DNA of 64,000 nucleotides, from positions 25,114,913 through 25,178,912 of the forward strand of contig OZ018410.1 in the NCBI GenBank assembly GCA_963969595.1. The letters are read 5' to 3'. Both the position numbers and the translations under genes were made by a program. Below, piece by piece: positions 12,978 to 24,146 of this stretch; position 1 is the stretch's first letter; every line of letters starts with the position of its first letter. The notes under the pieces were generated by a model. That model searched no databases. It worked only from the letters and a program-made list of their open reading frames with translations, and was not told the DNA's origin. This DNA comes from Neckera pumila. Lineage: Eukaryota > Streptophyta > Bryopsida > Hypnales > Neckeraceae.

Positions 12978-13943
12978 ATGGTGGCCATCCCAGTGTTCGC
13001 AGGCAGAGAAAAGGAGGACCTAGAGTGATTCTTAAAGCAATACAAACGCGCATGTATGGCAAACAGAGATCAGGTAGAAGACACCTAATTGGAGTTATTA
13101 CTGATCCACCTTGACGACACCGCTTCTTTCTGGTACGATTAACAGCCGGCAGCAATTCAAGGAACCTAGACTGCTCTCAAGGCGGCCTTCGTCACGGAAT
13201 TTCAGGAGTGGGAGTTTTAACATAGTCTACTTGGGATGCTCAGCTTGGTGAGGCAAGGCCGTGATGAGACAGTTCAATAGTTTAGCAAACATGCAAGGGA
13301 GTTGTAAGCGCGCATCCAGCAAAGTTTGAGCTACTCGTTGGCAATCAACGGGGAGGCGGGCGCAAGCGATCATGTCAATGTTGCTGCCAACTTTAGTAGC
13401 ATTGAGGCTTTGGCGTTACGGAGTTTTGTAGGTGGGTTGAATCCCGCCATTCAAGAAATTGTGGCATGGAAGGATCCATCGTTGTTCGAAGCCGCTATCG
13501 CCTTGGCACAATGTAAAGAGTTGAACTTGAGTAGCATCGCTCACGCCTCTGTTGCGGTAGCGGCCCTGGCACCCGTGGTAGAGAAATCGGTTCAAGTACC
13601 GCCGTATTCCAATGAGGCTAAGGACGTGATTGTCACCAAAGACCCCGAGATGTCCTAGTTGGTAGCCAAGATGAGGGATTTAAAGTTATTCTTGTTGCAA
13701 GGACAAAACAGCAACCATACCAAAAGCCCCATGTTTGATGTTTGTAGCAGCCCGTCTTGTGCCGTTCAATTTGTGACGTCCCATGGGTGTGGGTGCAAGG
13801 GCCATTATAAAAGCGATTGCTTAGATCAGAAGAAGTTGCCAGTGGTGGCAAACAATGTGAAGCCAGCCGAAGTAAATCTGGTGCAGGTCAAAGAAAGTAC
13901 TCTGACTGATCAGGAGGAGTTGGAAGTAATGATGGCGAAATGA
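12978..13943 (+). pseudogene. gag (capsid-nucleocapsid) remnant
   Basis: Read through stops, the frame gives a retrotransposon gag-like capsid: MVAIPVFAGREKEDLE at the start, HLDDTASFWYD in the middle, then ALKAAFVTEFQEWEF and SFVGGLNPAIQEIV (13400-13460). The nucleocapsid end has one zinc-knuckle-like motif, CGCKGHYKSDC near 13790, whose first Cys is replaced by Ser. At least six in-frame stops lie between 13020 and 13280, several where Trp is expected. Gag packages the element RNA into particles; this copy cannot encode an intact protein. Confidence 0.8.
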
Positions 13944-14255
13944 GGGCGGCCTTCTAAAGACACAACCCCCGCAATCAGTGAGTGGCATCAAGACAAAAGG
14001 ATTAAGCCAGATAGGGTAACGCAAAAACCCTGGCGACGCATCGGGATTTTTGATTTATTGATTGGAAAAGGGCAGACTGAATACTCCATCTTGGACGACC
14101 TGGGAAATCAAACCGCAAACATAACAATGGGCCAGCTAGTGGCAAAGTGTCCGTCGCTTAGAAGAGAACTGTGCCAAGGGAACAGCACGAGGCACCGCAA
14201 ACTTTCCGCAGAGGTTCACGTGGCCAATAAAGCTCATAGTGACATCAAAGCCCCG

Positions 14256-14556
14256 TAGGTAGAAGCCACAATCCACGGACGGGATGTCGAAGGATGCTTA
14301 ATCGATGGAGGCGCAGCGGTGAACATTATGTCGAGCTGGTTCATGGAGAAGGCCACGTTAAAACCAAATAAGTCGTCATCAATTTGGTTAAAGGTGGCTG
14401 ATCAAAGATGGGTCAGATCACTCGGCCAGATTATCCAAATGTCTATCACGATTAATGGAGTTACTATAAAGGTGGATTTCCACGTCCTCAATATATTCGG
14501 CGGAAGCGGCGGTTACCCACTTATTTTTGGTTGACCATGGTTGTGTCAAGTCAGGG
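14256..14556 (+). pseudogene. retropepsin-like protease remnant
   Basis: LIDGGAAVNIMS near 14292 is the active-site region of an aspartic protease; the usual D-S/T-G has become D-G-G. YPLIFG near 14515 is followed by a TGA where the family has Arg, then PWL, which marks the C-terminal end of the domain. In the intact element it would process the Gag-Pol polyprotein. The stop looks like a CGA to TGA change. Confidence 0.7.
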
Positions 14557-14582
14557 CTGTCAATTAGTGGGAAAAGGGGAAG

Positions 14583-15884
14583 ATGAAGATAGGGTTGTCA
14601 ATGAACAGAGTAAGCATCCAAGTGGTGCCGGGCGCAGGAGCGGGCTCATCAAGCTGGTCCGCGGAGGAGGGGATTTTTGGTGAGTCCTCGTGGGATTTGG
14701 AGCAAAGTGGGGGTTCCAGTGAAGAATCAGAGGATTTGGAGATCAAGCTCTATGCGATCAACATGCTACCCCAAGTAATCAGCGTTTTCCTGAATCACTT
14801 AGAGGACCACAATGTCATTCCGTGCCAAAAGAGTGAATTGCTAAGTCTCTTAAAGTTTGGCCCAAATTTGAGCCCCATTGAGCGCCAAGATCTGGAGCAA
14901 GTAGTGACGGACTATTCAGACCTTTTTGTTACCAAGCACGTTGATCTCCCAGCCATCACAGTCGAGGAACACAAAATTGAGCTGGTCCCAGGCATGAAAC
15001 TGGTGCGTTCAAAGCAGAAAAGGATGGCGCCCGAGAAGATGGCGGTTTTACAAATGGAATTGGATTGCCTCTTGGAAGGCGAGCTCATTACCGAAGTACA
15101 AAACACTGAGTGGGTTTTGCCCGTCGTGATCGTACCAAAGAAGGGAGGCAAATGGGGGGTTTGCATTAATTACAAGGCGTTAAACCAGTTCACCAAAAAG
15201 GACCATCAACCTCTTCCGCATATTGACGAGCTGTTGGACAAAGTGGCGGGCAACAAGATGTATTCCTTTTGCAATGGATATTTTGTTTACCACCAAATTC
15301 AAATTCACAACGATAACGTCTTGTATACCATGTTTACTATGCCTTGGGGCACCTACGCGTGGCTACACATGCCATTCGGGTTATGCAACGCGGGAAGTAC
15401 CTTCCAGCGTGTGCAACTAAAGATTTTCGGTCCCTACATAGGAAGGTTCATTCGAGTGTACTTGGATGACTTTGCTGTTTATGGAGACAGAGATAAGCAC
15501 ATGGAGCAAGTAAAAGCAGCTTTTCAGCGCTTGCAAGTATATGCTTGCTCGTTGAGCCTGGCAAAGTGCAAACTTGGCTTCGAAGAAGGCCCATTACTGG
15601 GCCATATAGTGTTTCAAGGAGGTTTGAAGGTAGATCCGGATAAAGTCCAACGCATACTGGAGATGAAGGACCCATTTTTGAAGGAGCAGGTGTCAAAGCT
15701 CTGGGAGACAGCAGTATACCACAATCGCTTCATCCCTAACCTTGTTGGCATTGGACGACCCATAAGCTTGCTGATTGCAAAGGCCAAACCGTTCGTATGG
15801 AACGAGGAATGCAAACGAGCTTTTGAATGCGTGAAGACACTCCTAGCCAGTGGTCCAATGGTTCGGAATCCAAACTGGAGCTGA
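14583..15884 (+). pseudogene. reverse transcriptase of the Ty3/gypsy element
   Basis: The longest open frame of the element, 433 codons. It shows PVVIVPKKGGKWGVCINYKA near residue 179, MPFGLCNAGSTFQ near residue 263 and the catalytic YLDDFAVYG near residue 292, followed by the connection region (LLGHIVFQGGLKVDP). The first catalytic Asp, expected in the segment SFCNGYFVYHQ, is replaced by Asn, so the enzyme is probably inactive although the frame is open. The first 90 residues are a protease-RT linker rich in Gly, Ser and Glu. The frame closes before the RNase H domain. Confidence 0.88.
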
Positions 15885-16260
15885 TAGTTCATCGTAAACT
15901 CATTTGTGTTTGAGGAGACGGTCGCGGCGGTATTAATGCAGAATGAAGACGCTGGCCGTGCTTACCCAGTCTATTACGTGAGCCGATTGATGACAGCGTA
16001 CAAGAACAAATATTCCTTGATCGAGAAGCTGGGAGTCGCCTTATTATTCGCTTGCTTGAAATATAAGCATTACTTAATGGCCAACCAATTCCCCACTCTC
16101 GTACATTGCAAAACCGAGGGACTAAAACTCCTAGTACAGCAGGCACACCCCGAGAGAAGAGCGGCGCGGTTGATGGCCTCCCTAGAACTATACGGCTTGA
16201 TCATTAAGACCAAAAAAGGGGCTGGAACAAGTCACGCGTCATTACTCTTGGAGATGAGCC
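15885..16260 (+). pseudogene. gypsy-type RNase H remnant
   Basis: Continues directly from the RT frame after a stop at 15884. AAVLMQ, YPVYYVSRLM and KYSLIEKLGVALLFACLKYK follow the usual order of a gypsy RNase H, but the first catalytic Asp is missing (FIVNSF instead of the usual Asp-containing strand). It is the standard RNase H of the element and distinct from the archaeal-type domain at 12171-12562. Confidence 0.75.
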
Positions 16261-16378
16261 TACCTCCCGGGGGGATTGATGGAGAGCTGTCCGACAAGGT
16301 AGAATGTTTTGCCCTCATGACCGAGCGAGAGTATCAAGATTTTGGCTATGCTGACATCACCAATTACTTGAGAAATTT

Positions 16379-17655
16379 AGAGCTTCCAGAGGGGTTAACC
16401 TCTTATCAACGCAGGGAGATTCGAAGGAAAAGTCAGCCATACACGTTGATCAACGACGAGTTATTTCGGACAGGCAAGGACGACGTCCTCCGCAGAGCTG
16501 TGAATTCTGACAAAGCTACAGAAATATTACGCCACTGCCACGAGGGAGCATGCGGGGGCCACTTTGCTACCGATATCACATCTTGGAAGATATTGCAAGC
16601 AGGATATTATTGACCGACTCTGTTTGTTGACAGCACCAAGCATTGCAGGACTTGCCCCAGTTGCCAAGCATACGATAAGTGATCAATCCCACATACCGAA
16701 TTGAATCCGATTTATCCCACCGACATATTTGAAAAGTGGGGAGTGGACTTTGTCGGTCCTCTCCCAATGAGTGCAAAATGCAACAAATACTTGATCGTTG
16801 CCACCAACTACCTATCCAAATGGGCAAAGGCGATGCCGGTAAAGTGTTGCAACAAGAAAGTAGCCGCGGAGTTCATATTTAACCAACTGGTTTGCCGATA
16901 CGACTACCCCTCGAGATTGTCACCGACTAAGGAACCCACTTCATCAATGAAGTCATCACGACGCTCATGTAGAAATTATCAGTGAAGCATAGGCGTGCTA
17001 GTCCATACTACCCCAGGCAAATGGACTGGTAGAAAAGACCAACGGTATATTAATCGGCATCATTGGTAAAGTGGTCCTTGAGAAGTAGCGCAAATGGGAT
17101 CTGCATGTCGACGAGGCACTTTGGGCTTATTGCACTACTCAAAAGACGGCAATAGGGTGTATTCCTTTTCGCTTGGCTTTCGGATATGAAGCAATTTTAC
17201 CTGTGGAGTTAGAGTTAAAATCGTTACAAACCGCAAACAGGCATGGAATTGGCAATGTGGAATCCCTGAACCACCAAGTACATTTGCTTGAAAAGTTAGA
17301 CGAGACTCAACGACAAGATTTACAGAATTACAAAATCTTACAGCAGAAGAGAAAATTTTGGCACGATTCCAAAAGGAAGATGATCAAGTTCAAGCCGGGG
17401 GATCTGGTCTTGATGCTGGATCACTGGTTGGCCAAGCAACACGGACAAAAATTTAAGCCTAAGTGGCTCAGTCCTTATGTGATCCATCAGCAACATGACA
17501 ATTGTTCGTATAGTCTGAGCACCCCGGAGGGATCGATTCTGAAGAAACAATATAACAGCACCAAACTAAAATGGTACTTGTACCGATCGACACAGGCTTT
17601 GTGCACGCGAGGAGTTCCAAACCCTGGGGAGGAGATGATAACGACAAATTTTACG
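16379..17655 (+). pseudogene. integrase remnant with zinc-binding, DDE and GPY/F-like parts
   Basis: An HHCC zinc-binding region is visible at 16535-16672 (HEGACGGH, then CRTCPSC). The catalytic core carries WGVDFVGPLP with the first Asp, IVTD near 16918 with the second, and GLVEKTNG near 17023 with the Glu, but these lie in different frames. The C-terminal part at 17173-17655 has FKPGDLVLML and KPKWLSPYVI, a GPY/F-like module; no chromodomain is visible. Stops at 16612, 16679 and 16928 and frame changes make it non-functional. Confidence 0.85.
17622..17635 (+). promoter_or_regulatory. polypurine tract
   Basis: Ends in GGGGAGGAGA directly before the 3' LTR, the expected primer for plus-strand synthesis. 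Confidence 0.8.
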
Positions 17656-17952
17656 TAGACCTAGTGGTTACCAAGCAGCGGTTAAAAGATCAGGGCAAGA
17701 AGTGAGAGACCAGAGGGAGTTGCAGTATAAGAGGGAGGGCCCCGCGAGCAAAACCACAGTCACGAGAGAAAAATCAAGAGAGCAAGGGAGAGAAATCAGG
17801 AGAGTAGTGAGAGATCTCATGTAAGTAAGGATAGAGAAATAAAATGGACTATTTTAATCACTGACATCGAGTATCCTTGTGTATCAAGATTATGGTTTGC
17901 TTTTGATTTGCTTTCATGGAGAGTCCTATTTGAAAATTTCCTGACGCCTTCA
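17636..17952 (+). repeat. 3' LTR (317 bp)
   Basis: TGATAACG...GCCTTCA, fuller than the 5' LTR. GCAGTATAAGAGGG near 17723 contains a TATA-like box and AATAAA near 17836 a polyadenylation signal, as expected for U3 and R. Followed by GTAC, also present just before the 5' LTR. Confidence 0.9.
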
Positions 17953-17975
17953 GTACTCACTCTCAATGTGAAATT

Positions 17976-18310
17976 CATTAGAGGGGATTTGGGGCCTCTA
18001 GAATATTGTTTCAGGATTGTTTCCATTGTTGGGAAACAGTGGAAACAATATTTTGCACTTTGCTATCAAAATAATATATTTTTTAAATAATAATAATAAT
18101 AAAGGAAAAAAAGACACATCAAAACATTATTATTTATTTTCTTAAATACAAAAAAAAATATTTATAAAAAAATATTTAAAATATAATTATTTAATAATAT
18201 TTGATGTGGTAGTATCTCAATCACATTAGATTGGAGTTTCCAAAGAGTTCATAAAGTTTCCACAGCTTGGAAATTTGCAGTCTTCCAGAGGCCCCAAATC
18301 CCTTTTTATG
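17976..18310. mobile_element. CATTAG-family MITE, right of the retrotransposon (335 bp)
   Basis: Left end CATTAGAGGGGATTTGGGGC; right end is the complement of CATAAAAAGGGATTTGGGGC. The shared internal words (GTTTCAGG, GTTTCC) place it in the family of 8880-9170 and 56084-56374, though its centre is much more AT-rich. It starts 23 bp after the 3' LTR. Confidence 0.6.
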
Positions 18311-20299
18311 TGAGATCCTATGGTTTCAAAACAAAATGAGCAAACAAATTGCTCAAATCTTTGGCAGTTTAGGCCCATTTTGAATATACACCTCCCTTAG
18401 GTCATTAGGATTTAAATTATTTACTAGAGTCATTTCCTTCAAACACCATGTTATTTATTTAGAAGTTGTTTCATTAGAAAAAGTCATACAATTTATAGTA
18501 AAATTAATTAGCATCAAATTTTACTAGCATGTTAATTTTTTAATCTTCTATAAATTTATCAAATATGTATAATATATAAATGTGGTTCAAAATTAAACTT
18601 CTTTGAAAGAATCGTTGCAAAAAACATCTACCTATTTTGTATTGTATGAAGCAGTGTTTTTAGTAATTTGAACTTCAAAATTTTTTATTGCAAATGGAAT
18701 AAAATATAAAATTTTAATAAAGGTGCTCAAAATAATGTATTTCCAATATTTTTGCCTAAAAAATATTTTTTCAAAAGTTATGCATCAAACTTAGTTCAAT
18801 AGAAAACTACACAAAATTAAGTACTTTGATGTTTATTCTAAGAAAACTGTTTTAAAATCAAGGAAAAATTGAACAAGGGCTCCATGTGAGGAAAAGTATT
18901 TCAATGTTTGCTTTATTGATACAATAAAAGAGCACTTTGAACACTTGAGCATATTGAGCACGTTGAAAACTTTGAATACTCTTGGCAAGCACATTCATGC
19001 CAAAGGTACTCCAATGATTTTAAAACTAGGATTGCATTTTTAATGAACATTGTAAAATTGATCATCCTAAAAGAAGTTTTGTAATGCATTATTAAGAATT
19101 AAAAACATATAAATTGGCTTATAGAAACTTAAATATATGCATAAGCTATCCATTTTATCAAAATTAGAAAAAGTTGCATTGCAAAGATTAAAGGATTTGA
19201 ATACGCTCTTTCAAAACTATTTCAAAGCATATTTGGCCAATAGTTGAATGTGAATTAAACCACTGATGACTAGGAAATGATGGATGAAAGATGAAGTTTC
19301 ATACTTTCCTAATTGGATAATTATTAGATCTAGTTGTTAGAAAATCTAAATGTAGATTAAATGAGTCAAAAAACTTGTTTGAATTTTTTTTTTAAATTAT
19401 ATAAAGTACTAATTAATATATTTCAAATCTTGATTTGAAAATTGAAAATTATTTTCTTTCAATTATAGAAAATTGTATCTTTAGCACTATATTATAAGCA
19501 TGTATGATTTTTTTTATTGCATGTATATAATTTAATATAATTAAATATGCCATAAAAAGATTGCATTTGGTAGATTATTTTATTTTAAGAGTTACAAAGT
19601 TTAGAGCACAAATATAAAATAACATCTAAACATAGATTTCTAAAAAAATAAGCATTTAAAAATTTCCATACTATTTTACAATAAAGTGCTACAATGTCAA
19701 AAAATTGTCAAATTGTTAACTTGTGACTAATGCAACTTAGAAGAGTAAATTAATGATGATTATTGAACAATAGTTGTATATTAGTATGATAAAATGAAAA
19801 AATGAGGGATGAAAAATGAAGCATCTTTGTGTGCTTGGGATGTTTTGTATTCATTTGTTGTTCAAAATTTGAATGTCTAGTCCTTAAGGGATTAAGGGAA
19901 TTAGAAACCATAAAATAATACTAATGTTTTTTTGTGAAACATAAAGGAAACATTAATATCACTCATAAACATAGAGAGAGTAATCAAAATATATTATTTG
20001 CAATATTATAGAATTTATTAGGGATTTACCTCTCTATGTATTATTAGTAACAATTTATTGGAGATTTGGGAATGTTGAATATTGAAATGTCAAAATCTTA
20101 AATTCTTGAAAGCTACAAACATATTAAGTGTATATTAGAAATATATAATTTGTTCCTTGTAGTGACAACATAACATGCAAGAGCAGATTGCAAAATTGCT
20201 TTCTCCTTGACAAAATGGTGTAGAATATTCCTCATCATTTCATCCATCAGATGATATGGTGTAGAATATTCCACACCATATTTAGCTAAAGAAGACCTG
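18311..20299. other. AT-rich intergenic region, no gene seen
   Basis: No protein-like frame, RNA gene or sharp repeat recognised. Confidence 0.6.
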
Positions 20300-20850
20300 C
20301 ACTACAAAAAAATGATGGAAAAAACAATTGCAAAAAACGATTGAAAAGCAATCGTTGTGGACACAATGACTGCAGTACGACTCAGGGCCTTGGAGTCATT
20401 GTGGACAAGTCGTTTAGGACAACGACTGCAGTCTATTATCAACATCCATTTCTACCTTGGATGTAGAAATGGATGAAGTGATAAAGAAAGTTGGGCTTAC
20501 GGAAATGTCTATAAAGCTACCATGTGGAAAGCAGGACCCTTGAAACATCTGACATGGACATCTACACGGCCAGTCATTTTTTAGTCATTGAAAAGTCATT
20601 TTGCAGACGTCTCTAGTTGTTTTTGAGTCATTTTTAAGTTAATATGATGTTTGCAGAAAGGAATGTGTGGCCCATTATTAAGGGAGTAGTCATTATGCAG
20701 TCACATATCAATACATTCAAAGTTTCACAACAATATACCATACACAATACACCATAAACAATACATCATATATTATGTACAATACACCATACACCGTATA
20801 TCATACATTGTAGTTGATATGTGTCACATAGCTTTCAAAGCCACTTAGTA

Positions 20851-21421
20851 CTCCCTCTGCCCCACTAAAAAACTCCAAATCAAGCACAATTTCTGTCCCA
20901 CTAAAAAGCTCTATTTTTAGATTTTGATTGTTGGATAAGTGTTGGCCATGCTGAACGACCTTGTGGGGGCAAGTCAAGTGATTAGGGAGCATTATTTGCC
21001 AAAAAAATTTGGCCTTGTCCATATGAGACACTTTGGACTCGTTGTGCTTCCTTAGATAGTAGTATTGACAACGGATTTGGTGACCACTTTGACACTTTGA
21101 ATAGTTGTTCTTGAAGTGGTATAGGGATCTTTGTTGTGGGTATTTAGATTGCAGTAGATGTTTCTAAAATCCCAATGTTGTTGCCAACACTTAAATCATC
21201 AAGAATGATGGAGCTGGCAACGTTTACAAATTTTGTCAAAAATGGTACTTTCCGCATGGATTTTGGGTGCCTAAACGATGGTGCCTAAGTTGGAGATTTT
21301 GCAAAGATCTAAAGGATGGGTTGCTAGTTTTTGAATGCATGTATCCCTATTAGAAAGACTAAAAATGTAGTTAATTCTTCACGGGGAAGCTCTTTGGAGT
21401 TTTTTAGTGGGATAGAGGGAG
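20851..21421. mobile_element. Stowaway-like MITE nested in the CACTA-like element (571 bp)
   Basis: Left CTCCCTCTGCCCCACTAAAA, right complement CTCCCTCTATCCCACTAAAA, both flanked by TA. This matches the Stowaway (Tc1/mariner-related) terminal consensus. Non-coding. A sibling lies at 36133-36383. Confidence 0.8.
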
Positions 21422-21898
21422 TATGTGAGTATAAAGAAATGAAATGACAAGCCTTTTATACAAGTGGGATGTTAGGAGACAAGACAAACCATGTGGGATA
21501 TGTAAAACACAAAAAATTGTGGTACAGGTAATATTACAAGTCTCATTTAAGCATGGTAGATTAATTTTTTTTCAAAAAAATTTGAACTGAAAAAAGTTGA
21601 AAAATCAACTTTACTTTCATTTCTAAAAACCCATTTATATTTTGAGCTTCAAATCAAAAGTTATGGACAAATTTGTGAAAGGGATTGGAAAGGAAATTTT
21701 CTTTTGACATTTTCTAACATCCTCTCTAAATTTTGTCTTGCCTTTTTGTATATGAACCATGATGAAAATGTGTTGTAAATGCAGAGGAAGTGTGAAGAAA
21801 GGTACGTAGATGTTTGAAAATTTGCTTAATGCATTACAATGCACAAAGCACTAAAACAATAATTGAGTAGTTGTACAATAATCTAAGATGTTTCAACT

Positions 21899-22024
21899 CA
21901 TTCTACAGTCTCAAGAAGTCATTTTATAGTTGCAGGAAGTCGTTTTGCAATCACTGGAAGTCATTCTGCAGCCGCAAGAACTCATTCTGTAGTCGCAGGA
22001 AGTCATTCTACAACGGCACCAGAG
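21899..22024. repeat. 21-bp tandem repeat, six units
   Basis: Consensus CATTCTGCAGTCGCAGGAAG plus T, six imperfect units with no length change. Because 21 is divisible by 3, the frame stays open from 21887 to 22216 (a repeated HSAVAGS heptapeptide), but without an ATG before the array. Best read as the subterminal array of the surrounding element. Confidence 0.85.
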
Positions 22025-22289
22025 AAGCAGCGTTGTTGTTCATGTAAGAGGGGAACGGGACTAATAATTGCTTTTAGGACTATGAAAACACCTTCCAGCC
22101 TTTATGTTGGGACCTCAAGAATGTCTATTTTGAATCATATGAAATGTCTAGAAATATTGCAAAGTTACCAACGCAAATGGACCGAAATTGTAGTTGTTGT
22201 CCTCTTAGGAGTGTAAATGAATCTTAAAGTGGACCTCGACAAAGAAAACAATAGATCCCAGTAAAACAAAAAGGCCATATGGAATGTAT

Positions 22290-22715
22290 AATTTATAAGA
22301 AAAGAAAAGAATATTTTTTTCTTTTTAAAAAAGGTCGAAGAAATAAACTTAAGAAGATAAACAAAGAATAGAAAAGAGAAAGTTAAAAAGATTTAAAGAA
22401 ATGAAGAAGAGAAGAGAAAAGGAAAAAACTGAAAAAAAAACAAAAACTACAAAGATTACAAAATAGGAAAAAAATCTAAAGGAAAGGAAATTACCAAAAA
22501 TAAAAAAACAAATCTTGTTTGTTTCTTAAGAAAATTCTAGGAAATAATAGCAAATGAAACTGATAAGAGAAAAATAAAAAATCATCAACGATTAAAAAGA
22601 AAAAAGGTAGAAAAAGAGATGAAAAGATTAAAATAAATTTTAAAAAGAGAAAAACAAAAAAATAAAACATAAAAAATGACAGAGAAAAAAGAAGCCATTT
22701 TGTATGCATCATTTT
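22290..22715. repeat. A/G-rich low-complexity tract
   Basis: Over 400 bp made almost only of purine-rich words such as AAAGAAAAGAGA on the plus strand. No coding frame. Confidence 0.8.
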
Positions 22716-23401
22716 CTAAAACTCAGATGAATGACTTTAAATCATTTGATCCCTATGAAAAAAAAAAGTAAAACATAAACAAAGAGTGCGTACTAAGAGT
22801 ATTTGGAAGCTAAGGCACTTTAATTGTCCAACATTTATTAATTTATTTGTAGACAACACATCATTTTGTTAAAGTTGCATCCTTTAACAATGTAGCACAT
22901 AGAAATATCCTAAAGAATAGAACTATTTTGTACCAAAATACCTAGTAAGGTGCAGTGATTAGTTAGTCATTCCACAGTGGCCCTACGATAAAATCAAAGT
23001 TGCTTGGAACATCTTTTTCTACCATGTCTTTTATAGTGGTTTCTTTCTTTTTCTATTTCCATTAATAAGCCAAAACTTCTTGAATTCGTTTGCCAGTTAC
23101 ACTACAGTTGTTTTTTAGTCGTGTTGCAATGAAGGTAAGTTACAATATATAATAGCCACCCCCTTGTCTTCAATGCCACCCTGCCACATCAGACTATTAA
23201 CAACGCTATCAACAAAATGTAGCGGATGAAACTCGCCCTTTGTTGACTCTTCATCTTGAAGTCGCGGATGCGACTCTGAGGTGATTCGGGCACTATGGGA
23301 TTAGCAGCATTGGTGCAATTAGGGAGCCCCAATCGTTTTGAAGTTGCATTTTCCATGCAATTGTTCTTTGCATTCACATATTTGGCCATAGTCTTGTAGT
23401 G

Positions 23402-24146
23402 TTGTCAGCTAACAATGACACCACATGTTGGCATTGATGAGGTTTTGTGGATGTAGCCTCAGGGAGAGAAGGGCAGCCACCCTGAAGGCTAATGAATGTT
23501 ATGAAATTGGTTTATGCATTGACATACATGAGGTGACTTTTATTTAATTTTTATATGACATTGAGACGCCCAACTAAGAAAATGACATTTTTAAGCCACA
23601 CAAATAAATTTGAAGCTATGACTAAATTAGAAGCCTTTACTATTTTATAAGAGAATTGTGGTGTAGTTTGATTCATTATGAATTCACCAATTTGTCGCCA
23701 CTACTTTTTTGGCATCCTTTGTTGTTTGGGATATTTCTATAAAATAGCATATGCCATGGTTTTTGTGTGCTTTGATCCAAATCCACAAACCATTCTTATA
23801 AGTCATTGGATTTGTTTTTTTTGTTGAAAGATAAAACTTAAATTTTCAAATATTGAAAATAAATATTTCTTTATAATAGAACTTCTTCTTCAAATGAATT
23901 CCTTCTTCAAATGAAAAAAAAACTTCATTTGACACGCCTCATAGGCTCTTGTTCTATTTGATGAGCATTGCAACCTTTACCATAGGGGCGCCATCACTTT
24001 CAAATATACACTAGAGTCATTTGAAGTTGTTGTTACCTCCAGTTTTAGTATGTGGCCATTTCAAACTTAACACTTTTATTGGGTCATGCTTTTAGCCAAT
24101 TTGTATTTTTACAAACTCAAAGTGACAGCCTATAGGTTAAAGTTGG
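23402..24146. other. AT-rich spacer, nothing recognised
   Basis: Slightly higher GC at 23400-23490, then AT-rich. No gene or sharp repeat seen. Confidence 0.5.

Larger units (their letters stand above)
9211..17952 (+). mobile_element. decayed Ty3/gypsy LTR retrotransposon with dual RNase H
   Basis: Complete element: LTR, primer site, long leader, an acidic ORF, archaeal-type RNase H, gag, protease, reverse transcriptase, gypsy RNase H, integrase, polypurine tract, LTR. Both LTRs start TG and end CA, and GTAC flanks both outer edges. GC content is clearly above the flanks. Domain order protease-RT-RNase H-integrase is Ty3/gypsy, and an extra archaeal-type RNase H is the hallmark of the plant Tat/Ogre group, but there it normally lies between the gypsy RNase H and integrase. 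Here it lies upstream of gag and none is visible at the usual place. Every ORF is broken by stops and frameshifts, so this copy cannot move by itself. Confidence 0.9.
20300..23401. mobile_element. CACTA-like element, non-autonomous (3.1 kb)
   Basis: Left end CACTACAAAAAAATGATGG; right end complement CACTACAAGACTATGGCC; flanking triplets CTG and TTG nearly match a 3-bp target duplication. Subterminal copies of a GTCATTNTGCAG word cluster at 20330-20430, 20570-20700 and 21899-22024, as in CACTA elements where such words bind transposase. No transposase frame is seen. The inverted repeat is short, so the right boundary could be chance; a 66-codon minus-strand frame begins 12 bp inside it (23389 down to 23189) in locally higher GC and may be captured gene sequence. 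Confidence 0.5.
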
